Shown piece after piece: positions 47,269 to 58,908 of a DNA stretch of 64,000 nucleotides. The position numbers were made by a program, and so were the translations under genes. The notes beneath the pieces are model-generated. The model saw nothing but the letters and a program-made list of their open reading frames with translations, searched no databases and was not told the DNA's origin. Source of the DNA: Rhizopus arrhizus (taxonomy: Eukaryota > Mucoromycota > Mucoromycetes > Mucorales > Rhizopodaceae); assembly GCA_024220505.1 (NCBI GenBank), contig JAKZZE010000032.1:275001-339000 (forward strand). Direction: 5' to 3'. Position 1 is the stretch's first letter, and each line of letters starts with the position of its first letter.

Positions 47269-47355
47269 ATTTTAGTGAAAAAAAAAAAAGGAAAAAAAAA
47301 AATCGTTTCCGAAAACAGTAAAATATCCTTTTTATTCACTGTTTAAAAGTATAAT
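47269..47355. other. Short divergent/tandem spacer
   Basis: Contains an A-rich tract. Presumably it combines the RhoGAP leader and the 3' end of the GSKIP-domain gene. Confidence 0.35.
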
Positions 47356-47831
47356 TTAGTTGTTAATCCAATCGTCAAAAGAATGTGGTATGGTATCATG
47401 GGGTTGTTGTTTGTTTGGTTTGAGACCTTGTTGCACACTTTGTAATTTATCAAAAAGTGCTTGTTGAAATCTTTCACGAAACATGGGTGAAATGGTCATT
47501 AATAAATTTTCCATGCTCTCAAATGGCTTTTCCAAATGATTTTGAATATTGTGAGCAGTCGATAAAGCAGGATCGACATTACAAAGAGGTGAACATGAAG
47601 TGACCTAAGATTGTATCAGCATGAGCAAGATAACAAGTAAGTATAATTTACCCGATAACCTTGGTCTGTTACTTCTACTACAATCATTACACCTTCTAAT
47701 AAAGTAAGGTCAAGTCTTCCAATCCCATTTGCTTCGTCACGTACAAAAACAGTAGCTGAACCTGGGACAATGCCATAATCAAATTCTCTTGTTATAGCAT
47801 CTAATTCTGCGCTTAAAGAGGAAAATCTCAT
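47356..47831 (-). CDS. GSKIP-domain (DUF727) protein
   Basis: Two exons (47652-47831 and 47356-47604) encode 142 residues. The middle reads LDLTLLEGVMIVVEVTDQGY, and the C-terminal helix LLMTISPMFRERFQQALFDK matches the GSKIP/DUF727 fold, known from the GSK3-interacting protein and from CLU proteins. The family links GSK3 and PKA in animals; the fungal role is less clear. The intron (GTAAAT...CTTAG) joins YR to VTSC in frame. The start ATG is at 47829-47831. No other domain is present, so it is a stand-alone GSKIP protein rather than part of a CLU-type protein. Confidence 0.75.
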
Positions 47832-48639
47832 TTGAAAGAAAAGTCGAAAAGAAGGGAAAAAAAAAATGAAATACCGAAAGTGTGATTTGCTCTCTTGTCT
47901 TTTCGGACATTGTGATCAACGCAATACATAGCATTGCTACTATGCTTTCTTACATGTATACTCAACCGCTAACCATTTTGTACTAGATTATTTACATTGT
48001 TCTTTCATTATTAAAACTATTAATGGAAGTAGGATAATTATTACTAGTCTCAACAATATAATTCGCTTCTTTGAATATAAAAAAAAAGGAAAAAAAAAAA
48101 AAAAAAACAAGTAAAAACAGCTGCGCAAAAAGGTTATAGCGTGGGAATATGAACATTTTTTAAAGAATCCAAAGTTATCTTATATGGCTTGATCGTAGAC
48201 AGTAAGGTTCACATTGTTCATCATAGAGTAGCCCATGATTATAACATATTTTTAATCAATTGTTATCCTTTAAAGGTCAATAATAAACTCTTAAATACTC
48301 CAAATTAAGTAAAATTGTATGATATCCGCCCATTCAATCTCCACAAACCAAAGCTGAATATAGTGCAAGTAGGACTGATAGACATAGTTCTATATCTTTT
48401 ATAAACTATTTCTTTTTTTTTTTTTTCGTGGGTTACAGAATACAGAAATAAATGAATGTGTGACCATTTTTACCCCAGATTCACATGTACATTTAGTTAT
48501 CGATAAAATATTTTCCAAATAAAGCAAAAATCCATTTTTAATTTCGTCATGGGGTGTGCGTATGTGATTTTCACACACACACAAATTATGCAGTATGACA
48601 CAGTTTATTTAAGATGAACCAGCACCCGTTTTTTATAAT
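47832..48639. other. No gene seen
   Basis: Spacer with A run at about 48082-48106 and a CA microsatellite-like tract near 48573. The short minus-strand frame at 48399-48584 lacks motifs. Confidence 0.4.
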
Positions 48640-49298
48640 TTATGCAGCAATAGTAGATAAAGGTAAACAAAGTTCAGTAATTTGTAGGGTATAAGTTAAT
48701 GGAGCGGGCGCTAGTGGAGTGACAAGATCCAGGGGTTGTTTAAAATAATTTTCTTTTTCATCTAATTGCGGTGAAGGAGGTGGTGTAGGCAGTCGGGTTA
48801 ACTCTGCTTGTACTTGACAAAGCTCATTCTGTACATCCACCTGTATCGTTCGTCCTTCTGTCATTCCTTTTTCGACTGTGATTACAAATTTATTATTGGT
48901 AGCATAAGATTCATCATCCTTTTTGGTAAGTGCACAGTGAATGAGTCGATTGTGATCAAACATGGTCTTGATATTCACTGGATCCATGAAAATAGAAAAA
49001 TAGGCTTTTTTGGTAAATGTATCAAATCGAATAGGTTGTGCCTTAATTTCACCTAAATGAATCTAAATTTATTTTATTAGTGACTTTGTTGTAAAATAGC
49101 CATCTTGTTTACCTTCACCAGTATTCCCCACTTGTCATTTGATGATTCTTCTCTTATAATTCTTCTTTCCATTTCAGATAATGAAAATGATTGTAATAAT
49201 TTACAAGTACATTCTATTCTTGCAAGATCTTTAATTGTCAAATAACTGAATACTTGAGTTATAATTTCTGATGGAAATGATAATAATAATGCATTCAT
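48640..49298 (-). CDS. F-box protein
   Basis: Two exons encode about 200 residues. The N-terminal F-box reads LSFPSEIITQVFSYLTIKDL and ARIECTCKLLQSF (about residues 6-40), the part that binds Skp1 in an SCF ubiquitin ligase. After the intron (about 49065-49110) the second exon starts IHLGEIKAQPIRFDTFTKKA and includes RTIQVDVQNELCQVQAEL and the proline run LPTPPPSPQLDEKENYF. No WD, leucine-rich or kelch repeat is seen, so the substrate-binding part is of unknown type. The start ATG is at 49296-49298, two codons before a second in-frame ATG-like position. Confidence 0.75.
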
Positions 49299-50191
49299 TT
49301 TGGTTGTATTGGAATATGAATTGGGAATAAAAAAAAAAAAAAAAAGTGGTTTGTATTTATACTCATTATCCAATCTAATAAACTCCGCTTCCAGTTTAAA
49401 AAGTGACACTTTACCATTCAAAGTAATCTTTGTGATCGATAAGAATAATGTATAATATTTTTGTTGTCGCCAAAAAAAAGCTCCTCATTTTTACAAGAAA
49501 AGGTGGTGTGAGCCAGTAAGAAAGAGTGAAAAAAAAAAGCACCCGATTCGGTATTTGAAACCCCAAGTGTATTTACCTTTTTGAGTTTTTCTTATCGATA
49601 ACATACTTCTCCCTATAAAGTGCTCATTTAATAAATGACATATCGCCTGGTACATCAGTCGGATGCGTAATATAAGGGTTTTATACAGCGTATAGTGAAA
49701 ATAATGCCATTTAAAGAAATAGTGTGATACAAAGATTAAATTTTTATCAATAAATAATACGTAGAGACTTGTTTACAGTTAAAAATTCAACTTGTTTACA
49801 ATAGCCTTATTTTGAACTTAATTTGAGTCAAATTACGTAGTATTATTGCTATCATATGTTAAAACCTGGAATATTCGCATACGATAATTCTAACTATCAA
49901 ATGTAATACCTTGTCTTTATCATCTTGTTTACGATCATTGGACTTTTGTTGCCATAACAGCCATTGCTGTTTATTTACGAAAAAATAGAGAGAAGTCTTT
50001 GATAGTCTGGTATTTTAAAATATATGCAGAAAAGAAAATTCAGGAGAAAAAGCTTGTATGTATTTTGCTTGTGATCTTCTCTCCTACTCTTTTGACATCT
50101 TTAAAGAAGGAAACCAGTATTTGATATAAAAGTATTTAAAGGACTTTATTATGTTATTTATCATTAGAAGGTATTTTTCTTTGGATGAAAA
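49299..50191. other. No gene seen
   Basis: AT-rich spacer with a short A run near 49329 (just upstream of the F-box ATG) and no recognised coding or RNA feature. Confidence 0.4.
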
Positions 50192-50460
50192 TCAAAATCC
50201 TCTATTATGATTTTCTTTTGCCTTTGTATGATGGGGATTTGCAGGAATAAAATCACTTGCACAAATTGCTCCGATAGATAGCCATTTTACGCAAATATCA
50301 CAACGAAACATTAGATGTTTGCTTGATTGAATTTTTGTCATTATGTAATGATTTATAGTATGGATCGGTATACCCTTGTGTTGACAATTAAGAGATAAAA
50401 ACCAAAAAGGGCAATCTAACTTTTTAACAGGGGCGCGTTTCACTTTACTTTTTGATTCGG
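50192..50460 (-). CDS. Possible exon of a small cysteine/histidine-rich protein
   Basis: The frame reads KKLDCPFWFLSLNCQHKGIP and then RCDICVKWLSIGAICASDF, with Cys and His pairs that could bind zinc. No ATG opens the sensible part, so an upstream exon or a decayed gene is likely. No family is recognised. It may also be a fragment of a mobile element. Confidence 0.3.
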
Positions 50461-51097
50461 GAAAAAGAAAGGTTTACTCTTTGCTACTGACGATAGGATA
50501 AATTTGTTTAATATTGAAGCAAGATATACAACATTATGACGTGAATATACCATGTGTACCAAAAAAAAAAAAAAAAAAAAAAAAACAGAGCTGTGGTGGA
50601 TAGTTGCTATGTTTCGAAGTTTGTCCTAATTAGGTGAAGGATCATTGTTTTCAAAACTTAGTGTATATAGTATCTAGGATTAAAACTCCAATGATAATAA
50701 GCAAATCATTGCATAACTTAAAGTTTTATTATCTAAACAGTGCTTTTATTTTGATTTAAATAAGTTGAAATAAGGTGCACCAAGTTGGTCCTATTTGTAA
50801 ATGTATAATAGTGCATTTTCATTCGATATGCCTTTCTGGGTTACTTGCACTAAATATATATTTCTACTTGTCAAAAAATAGTAACAGAGGATCTTTAATA
50901 AATCCATCAAAGGAAAGAAAAAAAAAATCCAGTGTACATATCAATGCTCTCTTCAATTATATGTTACACTGTTTCTCTATTTTTTTTTTAGAGAAGCATC
51001 ATGATAAAAAGCAAATTCACCAGTGGAAAAGAAATAGCAATTAAAACATCTTTTTATTCTAAGTACACTTTGTAAAACATGCTCTTCCTCTTTCTTT
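50461..51097. other. No gene seen
   Basis: Spacer with an A run at about 50561-50585. Short frames only. Confidence 0.4.
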
Positions 51098-51481
51098 CTA
51101 TTTCGAACAAGAATAAGGTAAAGCCTTTTTGAGCATCTTCTTTTGTGTGTTGTTGACGAATACAGTTCTTGATAATCGGTTAGTTCTTTCGGGTGACAGT
51201 CCACTGTTCAAATGACGAAGACCAGTTTGCCATCTTTTATAGTTTCCATTACTTGTTGGCATAAATCTATTCTTGTTGTTATTATTTTGTTTTAGGTTGC
51301 CAAGTATGTATGACTTGCCTCTTTTTGGCTCCAGAATGAGATTTGAGTTTTTGTGACATGAATCTTGAGGATTGGCCAAGTGGAGTCAATGCTTTGGTTA
51401 CTGTGTTTACTTGAAGAAAGTGTCATTTAAGTTTTTAGGGTTAATTGTAATATTATCTATTTTACCAATGGAACTGAACAT
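51098..51481 (-). CDS. Mitochondrial ribosomal protein bL35m
   Basis: Three exons encode 88 residues. Exon one gives the presequence start MFSSI, exon two KALTPLGQSSRFMSQKLKSH and SGAKKR, exon three RFMPTSNG, GLRHLN and the end KKMLKKALPYSCSK. The KLKSHSGAKKRF block and the terminal basic-LPY element are the bL35 signature. The first intron is about 65 nt (GTAAAA...CACAG). The second (51267-51318) begins GCAAGT and ends AATAG, so it is a GC-AG intron; without it the frame ends after a few codons. The start ATG is at 51479-51481. The gene product belongs to the large subunit of the mitochondrial ribosome. Confidence 0.8.
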
Positions 51482-51594
51482 TGTGACAAGGGGAAGAAGA
51501 AAGTATAAAAAAAAGGAATACAAGTCACCTACTTTTTTTCGTGTGTGCATGTGCATTGATACTCAGTATTTTTTTTTTTTTTTACTTTAAAATA

Positions 51595-52217
51595 ATGAAT
51601 TCAAACTTGATTAACACACAACTACAGTCGCTTGAGCGATTAAAGTAAATAGATAAAAAAAATATCAGTTTTTCTTATTTTCTTACGATGCATTAGACAA
51701 AAGACACAAACATTAATTGATGTGAAATCAACGCTAGTAACAAAAACTGAAATATTAGATCAAAAAAAGGCTTTACTAGAGCAAGTGAATTCGGAAAGAC
51801 AGCGACTGAATAAAGAAAAAAAGTTATTGTTAGACATGTTACAAAGCATTCAGCGTGATTTAGATTCTATGGTAGAGGCTGAGAAAGCACTTGCAAAAGA
51901 ATATGAAGATTTAGAAAGAAATGTAAATAAATATAGAATAGAACAATATGAACCGCTACAAGGTAAAAGAGAATGGTACATGTGATGGTACTTATATGCG
52001 TCATTTGAATAGATGAAGTGAATGAAATACGTGTAAAAAGTGGAATGATGAAGTTACCACACATTCAACAAGAGCTAGAAGCAAAAATGGCCAAGTAATT
52101 TTAATATATAATCATCGAATATAAAGAGAAACTAATATACATAATAGAGTGCTAGAGGACAGAAGAATGAAATGGCAAGAAGGAAGTAGCAGTAGTAATA
52201 GTAGATCAAAAAGATAA
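51595..52217 (+). CDS. ZC4H2-like coiled-coil protein lacking the zinc finger
   Basis: Four exons encode about 165 residues. The first exon reads MNSNLINTQLQSLERL, then a long coiled coil (EILDQKKALLEQVNSERQRL to EYEDLERNVNKY). The part EPLQDEVNEIRVKSGMMKLP with HIQQELEAKMAK and MKWQEG resembles the segment after the coiled coil in metazoan ZC4H2. The C-terminal C4H2 zinc finger is absent: after the WQEG region only a serine-rich basic tail (SSSSNSRSKR) remains. Introns are at about 51645-51696, 51963-52013 and 52096-52148, all GT-AG and phase-consistent. I base the family on resemblance, not on a search. Confidence 0.5.
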
Positions 52218-52304
52218 TATACACATAGTTTATTGTTCTGATTCTTTATAATTTCTTGCAATCTTGTATAACAAAAAAAAATAAGCTTCTGATATATAGA
52301 TACT

Positions 52305-53775
52305 TTATATTATCATTACCTCTTCTATTTCTTCTAAATCCCATCCAAGTTCAGTTTTATTCATTTTAAAATGATGAAGTTCATGAGCTAATGTCCTTAA
52401 TACATTGTCACTAATTTAATACAGTTAATGACACATATACATATACATTGTCTATAGCTTTACTTTGCATGCTGTATCCATACACAGTAGTCATCTAAGT
52501 AAATCTTGCTGTAAATGTAATAAACGTCATGATGATCAAACAAATATTTCATATCCAACAGAGCTTTCAATATTGCTCGCTTGCCTAATTTAAATAATAT
52601 ATACACGTCCTGGAGGCACTTTTCCGATAATGCAAAATGCCGATAAAGCGGATAAATTAACGAACGCCTAAAGGATGAAACAATCACGTCTTTCAACACT
52701 GAAAATTGCTACTTCATAAAGGTTAACCGCTTGCAATGCACACCACGTACTGTTTACCTCCAAACAAGACATAGTAGAGCTTAGTTTTCCAATACACCAA
52801 GCGGATTCTACATTGCCTTCACCTTCAGTCAATCTGTGATTATAACTATAAGCAAACAAGAGATCCACCAATCCCAAATAAATCGCCTTTTCATTTGATA
52901 TCAAATATTCTTTACGAGGCAACTGACGCATCATCTCTTCTTCTTGTGCAGTAAACTGAAGTTGTGACTCTCCATGATTTTGCGCCTTTTTGAGTTCCTT
53001 TGCATAAGCCGTCTTGTACTTGATCGCATACTGAATCTCTTCATCCATAGCAAAATCCGTACAATAATGATCCTCATCAAATCTTTCGTTCTCTAATCGA
53101 ATACGTTCTTCACGTCTTGACTCGGCTGTCGATGCCTCGGGCTGTTGGATATCGTTGATCTCATTCAAAGTCTCTTGAACATGTGTAAAATATCCTGTAT
53201 ATTGCTGATCAAATCCATAATAAGCCTGGATGTTTAAAGATGAGGTACTAGGTAGCTCTTGAGGTATCTCCCAATTGAATTCCATCGCTTCCTCTATTTC
53301 GTTTGCTGTTTCTTCACTTCCTCCGACCACTTCAATCAGTGGCTTCTTTTGCTTCTTTTCTTCTTCTCCTTTACGTGCTAAAAGTTTTGTAAGCAAGTCG
53401 AGATCGGGAAAGACTTGACCTTTCGTCTCCTTGGTGATCTTGATACGAAACTGACCGGCTGAAGGATCATAGGTAGATTGGGAATTATCATCTTCAATCA
53501 CATTGCCTGGAAGATGAAGTCTTTTCTCATGTAAGTTTTTTATTATTATTATTGTTGCTGTTGACATTCTCTTTTCTCCTTTACCTCAAAAAATAAGGAC
53601 GTAAATAAAATCGAAACTCGCTTCCTTCTACATAAAGATCAACGTCTTGTGCCTATAAAAAATTAATATTTATGATAGCGGTAAGTTTCATGTTTCTTAC
53701 TCTGACGTGAGGTGTATTGATCGTAACATAAATAAATTCTTCGTCTTGATCTACTTTAAATGTAGGCGTGATCAT
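52305..53775 (-). CDS. SHQ1: SHQ1, box H/ACA snoRNP assembly chaperone
   Basis: Exons encode about 450 residues. The N-terminal CS-type domain starts MITPTFKVDQDEEFIYVTIN and includes DLYVEGSEFRFYLRPYFL and LPGNVIEDD. The SHQ1-specific helical domain is visible in YLISNEKAIYLGLVDLLFAY, EGEGNVESAWCIGKLSSTMS, KDVIVSSFRRSLIYPLYRHF and YYIYSKIYLDDYCVWIQ. SHQ1 holds dyskerin (Cbf5) until it joins the H/ACA particle that makes pseudouridine in rRNA. The last exon ends ELGWDLEEIEEVMII. Introns lie at about 53700, 53590-53650, 52670-52760 and 52410-52470. The start ATG is at 53773-53775. Confidence 0.88.
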
Positions 53776-54729
53776 GTTTTTAAAAGAAGAATTTTTTAAA
53801 AAAAGTGGACTGCACTAAAAAATTCTCGTGCTTTCTTTTTTAAGCATATTTGATTTGCAACTAACTGAAAGTATCCTGTCTTTTGTAGTTGTCTTTCTTT
53901 TATATGTAAAAAAATAAAATAAAAAAAGCAAATTAAAAGTATGAATAGAACAAAGGATGGATATGATTAGCAGAAGAAAAAAAAGATGATGAAGGGATAT
54001 AACGAGATATAAATCCAAGTTCTTCATCAAATGGATGGCTATCTGTATATTTATTGCAAGTCCTCAATCCATGAGAAGGTGAGGTTATTAAATCAAAAAA
54101 AGAAATAACAAGTAGTATGGCCTTATACATATAACTTGTCCCGAATAGTTTCTTGTCAAATGCAGATGTCTAGGAGCGTGTACAAGTTGCAGAATAAATA
54201 CAAACCAGGTGCCGGTCAGATATACCCAACAAAGAAAAATAAATAAAGAGCTTCGGTTCCGAATGAGATTTGTTACAAGGTAGATGCAATATAGAGCTAA
54301 ACAATAAAAGCAACCGGACTTGAAGTCTCGCAAGGTATTTTGATAAGATCAGGACTGCTACCAATTGATTGAAGCTGATACTAGACATGTAGCTAAATGA
54401 CTAGATAACAGGACCAACCCTACTGAGTTGATTTAAGTATCTTCAATTTGCATAGTTTTATTATTGGCGGATGTATCAGGTTGATGGTTCATACTTGTGA
54501 CAAATTGTTTTCTTGCTTTGTAGATGGTCGGTAACTGAGTTAATTAGATTCATTGCACTTCATTCTTGGCGTGTAATAGACGTCAAGCAATAATCATGTA
54601 CAACGTACCCTGAATCCCATTTTTCTTTGGCAAAAAAAAAAAAAAGTAAATAGAAATGACTTTGACTTTATTACAAATGATGAAAACATAGATACACATA
54701 ATAATATATACACAACAGACAGCTCTCTT
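53776..54729. other. No gene seen
   Basis: Overlapping minus-strand frames between 53815 and 54388 are hydrophobic and low in complexity, with no consistent splice pattern. An A run lies near 54632. Confidence 0.35.
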
Positions 54730-54972
54730 TTATCGTCCTTGTCTATTTGACCATTCTCTTTCAATCTCTTCATCTGCTTGCTCTAGAGTGCATCCCAAGA
54801 TTTGCTTGACTTGACTTGCCAGATTCAATTTTGGCTTTTGAAAAGAAGGTGAGATAATTAAGGTACTGGAAGGGATTTGCCAAAACTTATGTTCTTCTGA
54901 TGCGATATCTTCTTCATCGGTTGAATATGTAGAAGGATGATGTGGTGGTAATAAAGGTGGTAATGAATCCAT
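54730..54972 (-). CDS. Small hypothetical protein (80 residues)
   Basis: A single-exon frame from ATG 54970-54972. The start is proline-rich (MDSLPPLLPPHHPSTYSTDE), then acidic, then the helix-like KLNLASQVKQILGCTLEQAD followed by EEIEREWSNRQGR. It has TATA-like and T-rich sequence upstream on the minus strand. No family is recognised. Coding status rests on composition and the intact frame only. Confidence 0.45.
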   Translation of the reverse strand: MDSLPPLLPPHHPSTYSTDEEDIASEEHKFWQIPSSTLIISPSFQKPKLNLASQVKQILGCTLEQADEEIEREWSNRQGR

Positions 54973-57420
54973 GCTTTATATAAAAATGCTTTTTTATTGT
55001 CTTTTATACTTTTTTTAATTTTCTATTTTTAACCTGTACAACGTCATTTCAAATCCAAAGAAAAAGTGGACCCTTTTATCTATACTAAATAAGGATATGT
55101 GGCTGTCTCATGCGCAATACAAAAGAGATGGATTCAATGGATAAAGCAAGTAAAGGAAAAGATGACCTCCTTGTGTGCTTGTATCTATTCTCTTGCATTC
55201 TATTCATAAAACATTAAGATTAAAAAAAAGGAAATAATAAAGAACAACGAATAATTAGTGAGCAAATGATTTTTTATTACATTGGCTATTGAGTCAGATA
55301 TTAATAGGATTCTTTTTTCAGAAAAGTAAAAAAAAAAAATACAATTCTAAGGATGTGTCACATATACAAATGACTAGTCATTGTTATTTTTTCTATATAT
55401 AAGATATGTTTTATTATTATGTCCTATGAAACAGTATAACCTATGCCAATATCAATTCTATGATCAAAGGAATAAAAATCATATTTAGTAATGACCCAGT
55501 GGAAATACAATAGGACAGACCTTCCAAATATAGAATGCGCAAGCCAGCCTTTAAAGCATCGATCCCAACCCAAAACCCAAGCCAAAAAAAGCCCCGATTA
55601 TTCTGCATCTCAAGACAAAGAAATGATGATTAAGCCCCATAAAGTAGAATATATAAATATACACAAAGAACACATTTAATAAAGGAATATCTTTCTTCTA
55701 TCTAAAAGAGCTCTATATCTTCTGACCTGCTTGGCTTTCACTATCTTGGAAAGGTCACACCTAGAAGAGGAACGACTCAGTAATTTTTATTTCTAATTAT
55801 AATCTTGAAGTACCATAAATAGGAGAGTGTTTGATTTGCTTGGTTTCATTGCTTTTGTCAATTTCTTAATTGTCTTTATATATCTTTATTGAAATATACC
55901 GCATTCTTCGAGGCTCTTCATGTTCTAGTACAATTCTACGCATTCTTTATTTTTATAAAAAAAAAAGGGCTCATAACTGATTATCAGTTCTATCATATTT
56001 ACTTGCACTTAATATCGACTTAAAATTCTTTTTGTTATTTTTGGACACTATAAACTGTACTTCAAGATAGAAATCGTAGGAGTAACAAAAAGTTGCTCTT
56101 TGGAAGCAGTCTTCTTACAATATTAATAGGCACTCTGCCTTCTTGAAAAATTAAATTGATTATATCTCTTATCTCGCCAAACTTCTAAAGTATAACATAA
56201 ATTTATTTTCAGATGCTTCTACTATTGTTCTTTATATGGTATTAACTATAAATGTTTTCCCTACAAAGACTGATATCCATCCAGTCATTGTTGACACGTA
56301 GATTCTATATAAAGAGTGTTCTAGAACAACAGCCAACTGGACGTTTACAGTCCTTTTTGCTTTGGCTCCTACATCATCTAAAGCATGAATCCCAATCCAT
56401 TTTCACATTTTGCATAACACATTGTTTCTTTGGCTTCTTTCACCTATTCAAAAATAGATCATAAAAAGTTTCAAGACACAGATTTGTGATAAACGCTATG
56501 TACATCAACTTCGTGAGTTCTCGAAACCATCTAAGAGAGCTTTACCCATCCTTTTTAATGAATGTTACTAAACATGAGTTTACTTTTTGAAAATCAGTCT
56601 TTTCTCAACATTTGCTGATTAATTGAAGCTTACTTGAGTTATTTTGGACCTCTTTATATATTTTTTCCTTGTCTTTTTGACTTGTCTATCGCCACTAGCA
56701 TATGTTGGATTTTGCTTTCACTTTTGCGGATGAGTAGTTTTTGAATCTCTTTGAACAACCATATATTGTAGCAGCCACAATTTTTTAACAACTTAAAAGG
56801 CTTTAATAGTTACTTTATTTGATTTAGATGCTTCATCATAAGATAAGTCTCTTGATACTGACACATTGGCTGCTTCTTTACCGTTTTTGTTTTACTGTGC
56901 TCACATATGAAGCATCGCATCTTCCTTGGCAATATACAAGCGTTCAATGCCTCTTTGGACATATGAGAAACAGCAGTAGCATTTCTCTTATTAGCATGAG
57001 CCCTGGTGTTTGATCCAATCGGAAATATTGATAAATCAAGCGTTCAATTCCATTTCGTCTGCAAACTGGATATTGGCCAAAGGTTCGTCAGCATATTTAG
57101 GAGCGTTTCTTTGAACAAAAATGTATTGAGAAATGTTGATAGATGAAGAGAACGGTATTTTATATATTGTTGTCGGTAAAAGTATGTATCTGCAAATAAG
57201 ATAATTGATAAATCGAAAATATTCATCGATGTATGGCTACTACAATATATGATCGTTTAAAGAATTCCGTTCTGGAGCTGAAATCTTCTTCCTTGGATCT
57301 CCTTCCAATCATCCTCGAAATACAATACAATGGCAATAAGAAGTTTATGAGAAGAGCAGTAGATTGTTGTCTTTAGGCATTTTCAAGATACAGCGTAGAG
57401 TCAATTCTGCTGATCATATA
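54973..57420. other. Gene-poor AT-rich stretch, no recognised gene
   Basis: Short frames (55491-55679, 56252-56464, 56828-57013, 57044-57226) have no motifs. They may be remains of mobile elements, since the 58-61 kb part beside them is full of such debris. Confidence 0.35.
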
Positions 57421-57421
57421 T

Positions 57422-58150
57422 GTGAGAACAGTTCATCAAGAAATAAAAGACGATGTAGCAGGTAGTCAGTTCCCAAGTATCTATTCATACTTCTGTAAGC
57501 CATGGGGAGCAGAGCGTCTTATCATTTGTCAAGATAGCCTTACACAAAATTCAACAATACCACTTGACCCACTCATTGCAATTGGGCTTTTTTTTTTTTT
57601 TTTTTTTTTTACCAATCGTTGTCTTTCAATTTGCGACCAACCATTCAATATTTGTATGTTCTTAATCATCATTACAATCAAATCGACTCTCAGGACATTG
57701 CAAGTTTGCCATCAAAAGTCATCGACGCTCAGGTCACTGAGTATGATCGATTAATAATGTTGGCAAATACACTCAATCAGTCACTATTAGCAGAAGCTCT
57801 AAGTAAAGCAAAAACAAGAATCTACGCGGCGAAAAGAAAATACGATGGTTTGCTTTCTGCTGAAGCCTCGTCCAAAACAACGATTACCAGTAATAACAAG
57901 GAGATCGACGATTTGCCTGTTACTAAAACCTCATTTTATATAGCAGCTGTGGTAGATCAAACTACCATAAAAATAAGGAGAGCTAGGAAGCAACTATGGA
58001 TTTGTAGCAAAATTCAAGCAAGACAGAGCAGAAAAGGGTAAAAGAATGAATTGGGTCGCCTGTCTGAAAGAAGAAAAAGAACTTCTGAAATACAAAAATG
58101 CTGATTCCTTTCGAATTCAGTTCCACAAGTACACCAAAGAAAAGAAAAAA
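57422..58150 (+). pseudogene. Unrecognised ORF pair, probably decayed element gene
   Basis: One frame runs 57422-57580 and stops being protein-like at a T run (about 57589-57610). A second, in another frame, runs 57640-58041 with helix-like KVIDAQVTEYDRLIMLANTL and LLAEALSKAKTRIYAAKRKY. A third continues KEEKELLKYKNADSFRIQFH up to 58150. The pieces look like parts of one protein joined through frame changes or introns. No motif identifies it. Confidence 0.35.
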
Positions 58151-58174
58151 TAAAGGACACCTTTTAACTCATTG

Positions 58175-58733
58175 TTATTTTTTATTCCCATAAAAATCAT
58201 ATATGTGCTTTATCATAGGATTACCAACATCTCGCAGCTTTTGTCTCTCTATCCCATTATCGAAAAAAGAAAATGTAAATACCACTAAAGGGTCGAACTT
58301 GCTTGCTTCGTCTTCACTAAAACTGACTGTATCTTTAGAAAAGGTTAAGCATTTTTCTACCCATATTGTGCTATTCAAATTCCCCCACTGAGGTTTTTCT
58401 AAGCTAAATGACAGCATTGATCTCACTGACGAAGAAGTCCTGTCAGTTAAAACAACAAGCAAAGGCTCAATATTAAAGCGATCAATCACCTCTAAGCATT
58501 TTTCAACTGAGTACTTCATTGATTCTTTTGTAACTTTCGGTTGAATTTCTAGAAGAACCGCATGTGATTGAGACTTATAAAGAATAAAATAAGAACCATC
58601 TACCAGAAATTCTCCACCAACAAAACTAAAATTAGCATAATCCTCTTTCAAAACAGTTTCAGCAAGCAATCTGAAGAAGTTAGCACTTTGCAAAATTTTT
58701 GTAACTAAAAAGCTAACGTAAGCAGGTATTCAA
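58175..58733 (-). CDS. Possible PD-(D/E)XK-type nuclease-like ORF (Rpn-like), 5' part unclear
   Basis: The frame of about 172 codons reads FVGGEFLVDGSYFILYKS, then HAVLLEIQPKVTKESMKYS and FNIEPLLVVLTDRTSSSVRS. The order VDG...LLEIQ...K is like the core D-(D/E)-X-(K/Q) motif of PD-(D/E)XK nucleases, as in Rpn-type proteins carried by mobile elements. No ATG opens it; an acceptor-like CTTTTTAG lies upstream on the minus strand at about 58707, so a first exon may be missing. It lies 175 bases downstream (minus strand) of a broken transposase. Identity as a nuclease is inference. Confidence 0.35.
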
Positions 58734-58908
58734 TTGAATTTTATAGACTTACTTTCATTCATGTTGTATCAAAACTATAGGGTAAGTAATGTCTTTGGAA
58801 ACAGATATGTTGCCCCTGAAGCGAAAACTGCAATTTACTTATTTCACCCAAAGATAGGGGCTTATATTTGCGGATTATATTTTTTGTTTTGCGGATGGGT
58901 TTACCAAC

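Noticed and set aside
49077..49421. Upstream extension of the F-box protein to an earlier start
   Set aside because: The extension crosses an A-rich leader (run of A near 49329) and lacks conservation; the ATG at 49296-49298 directly precedes the F-box.
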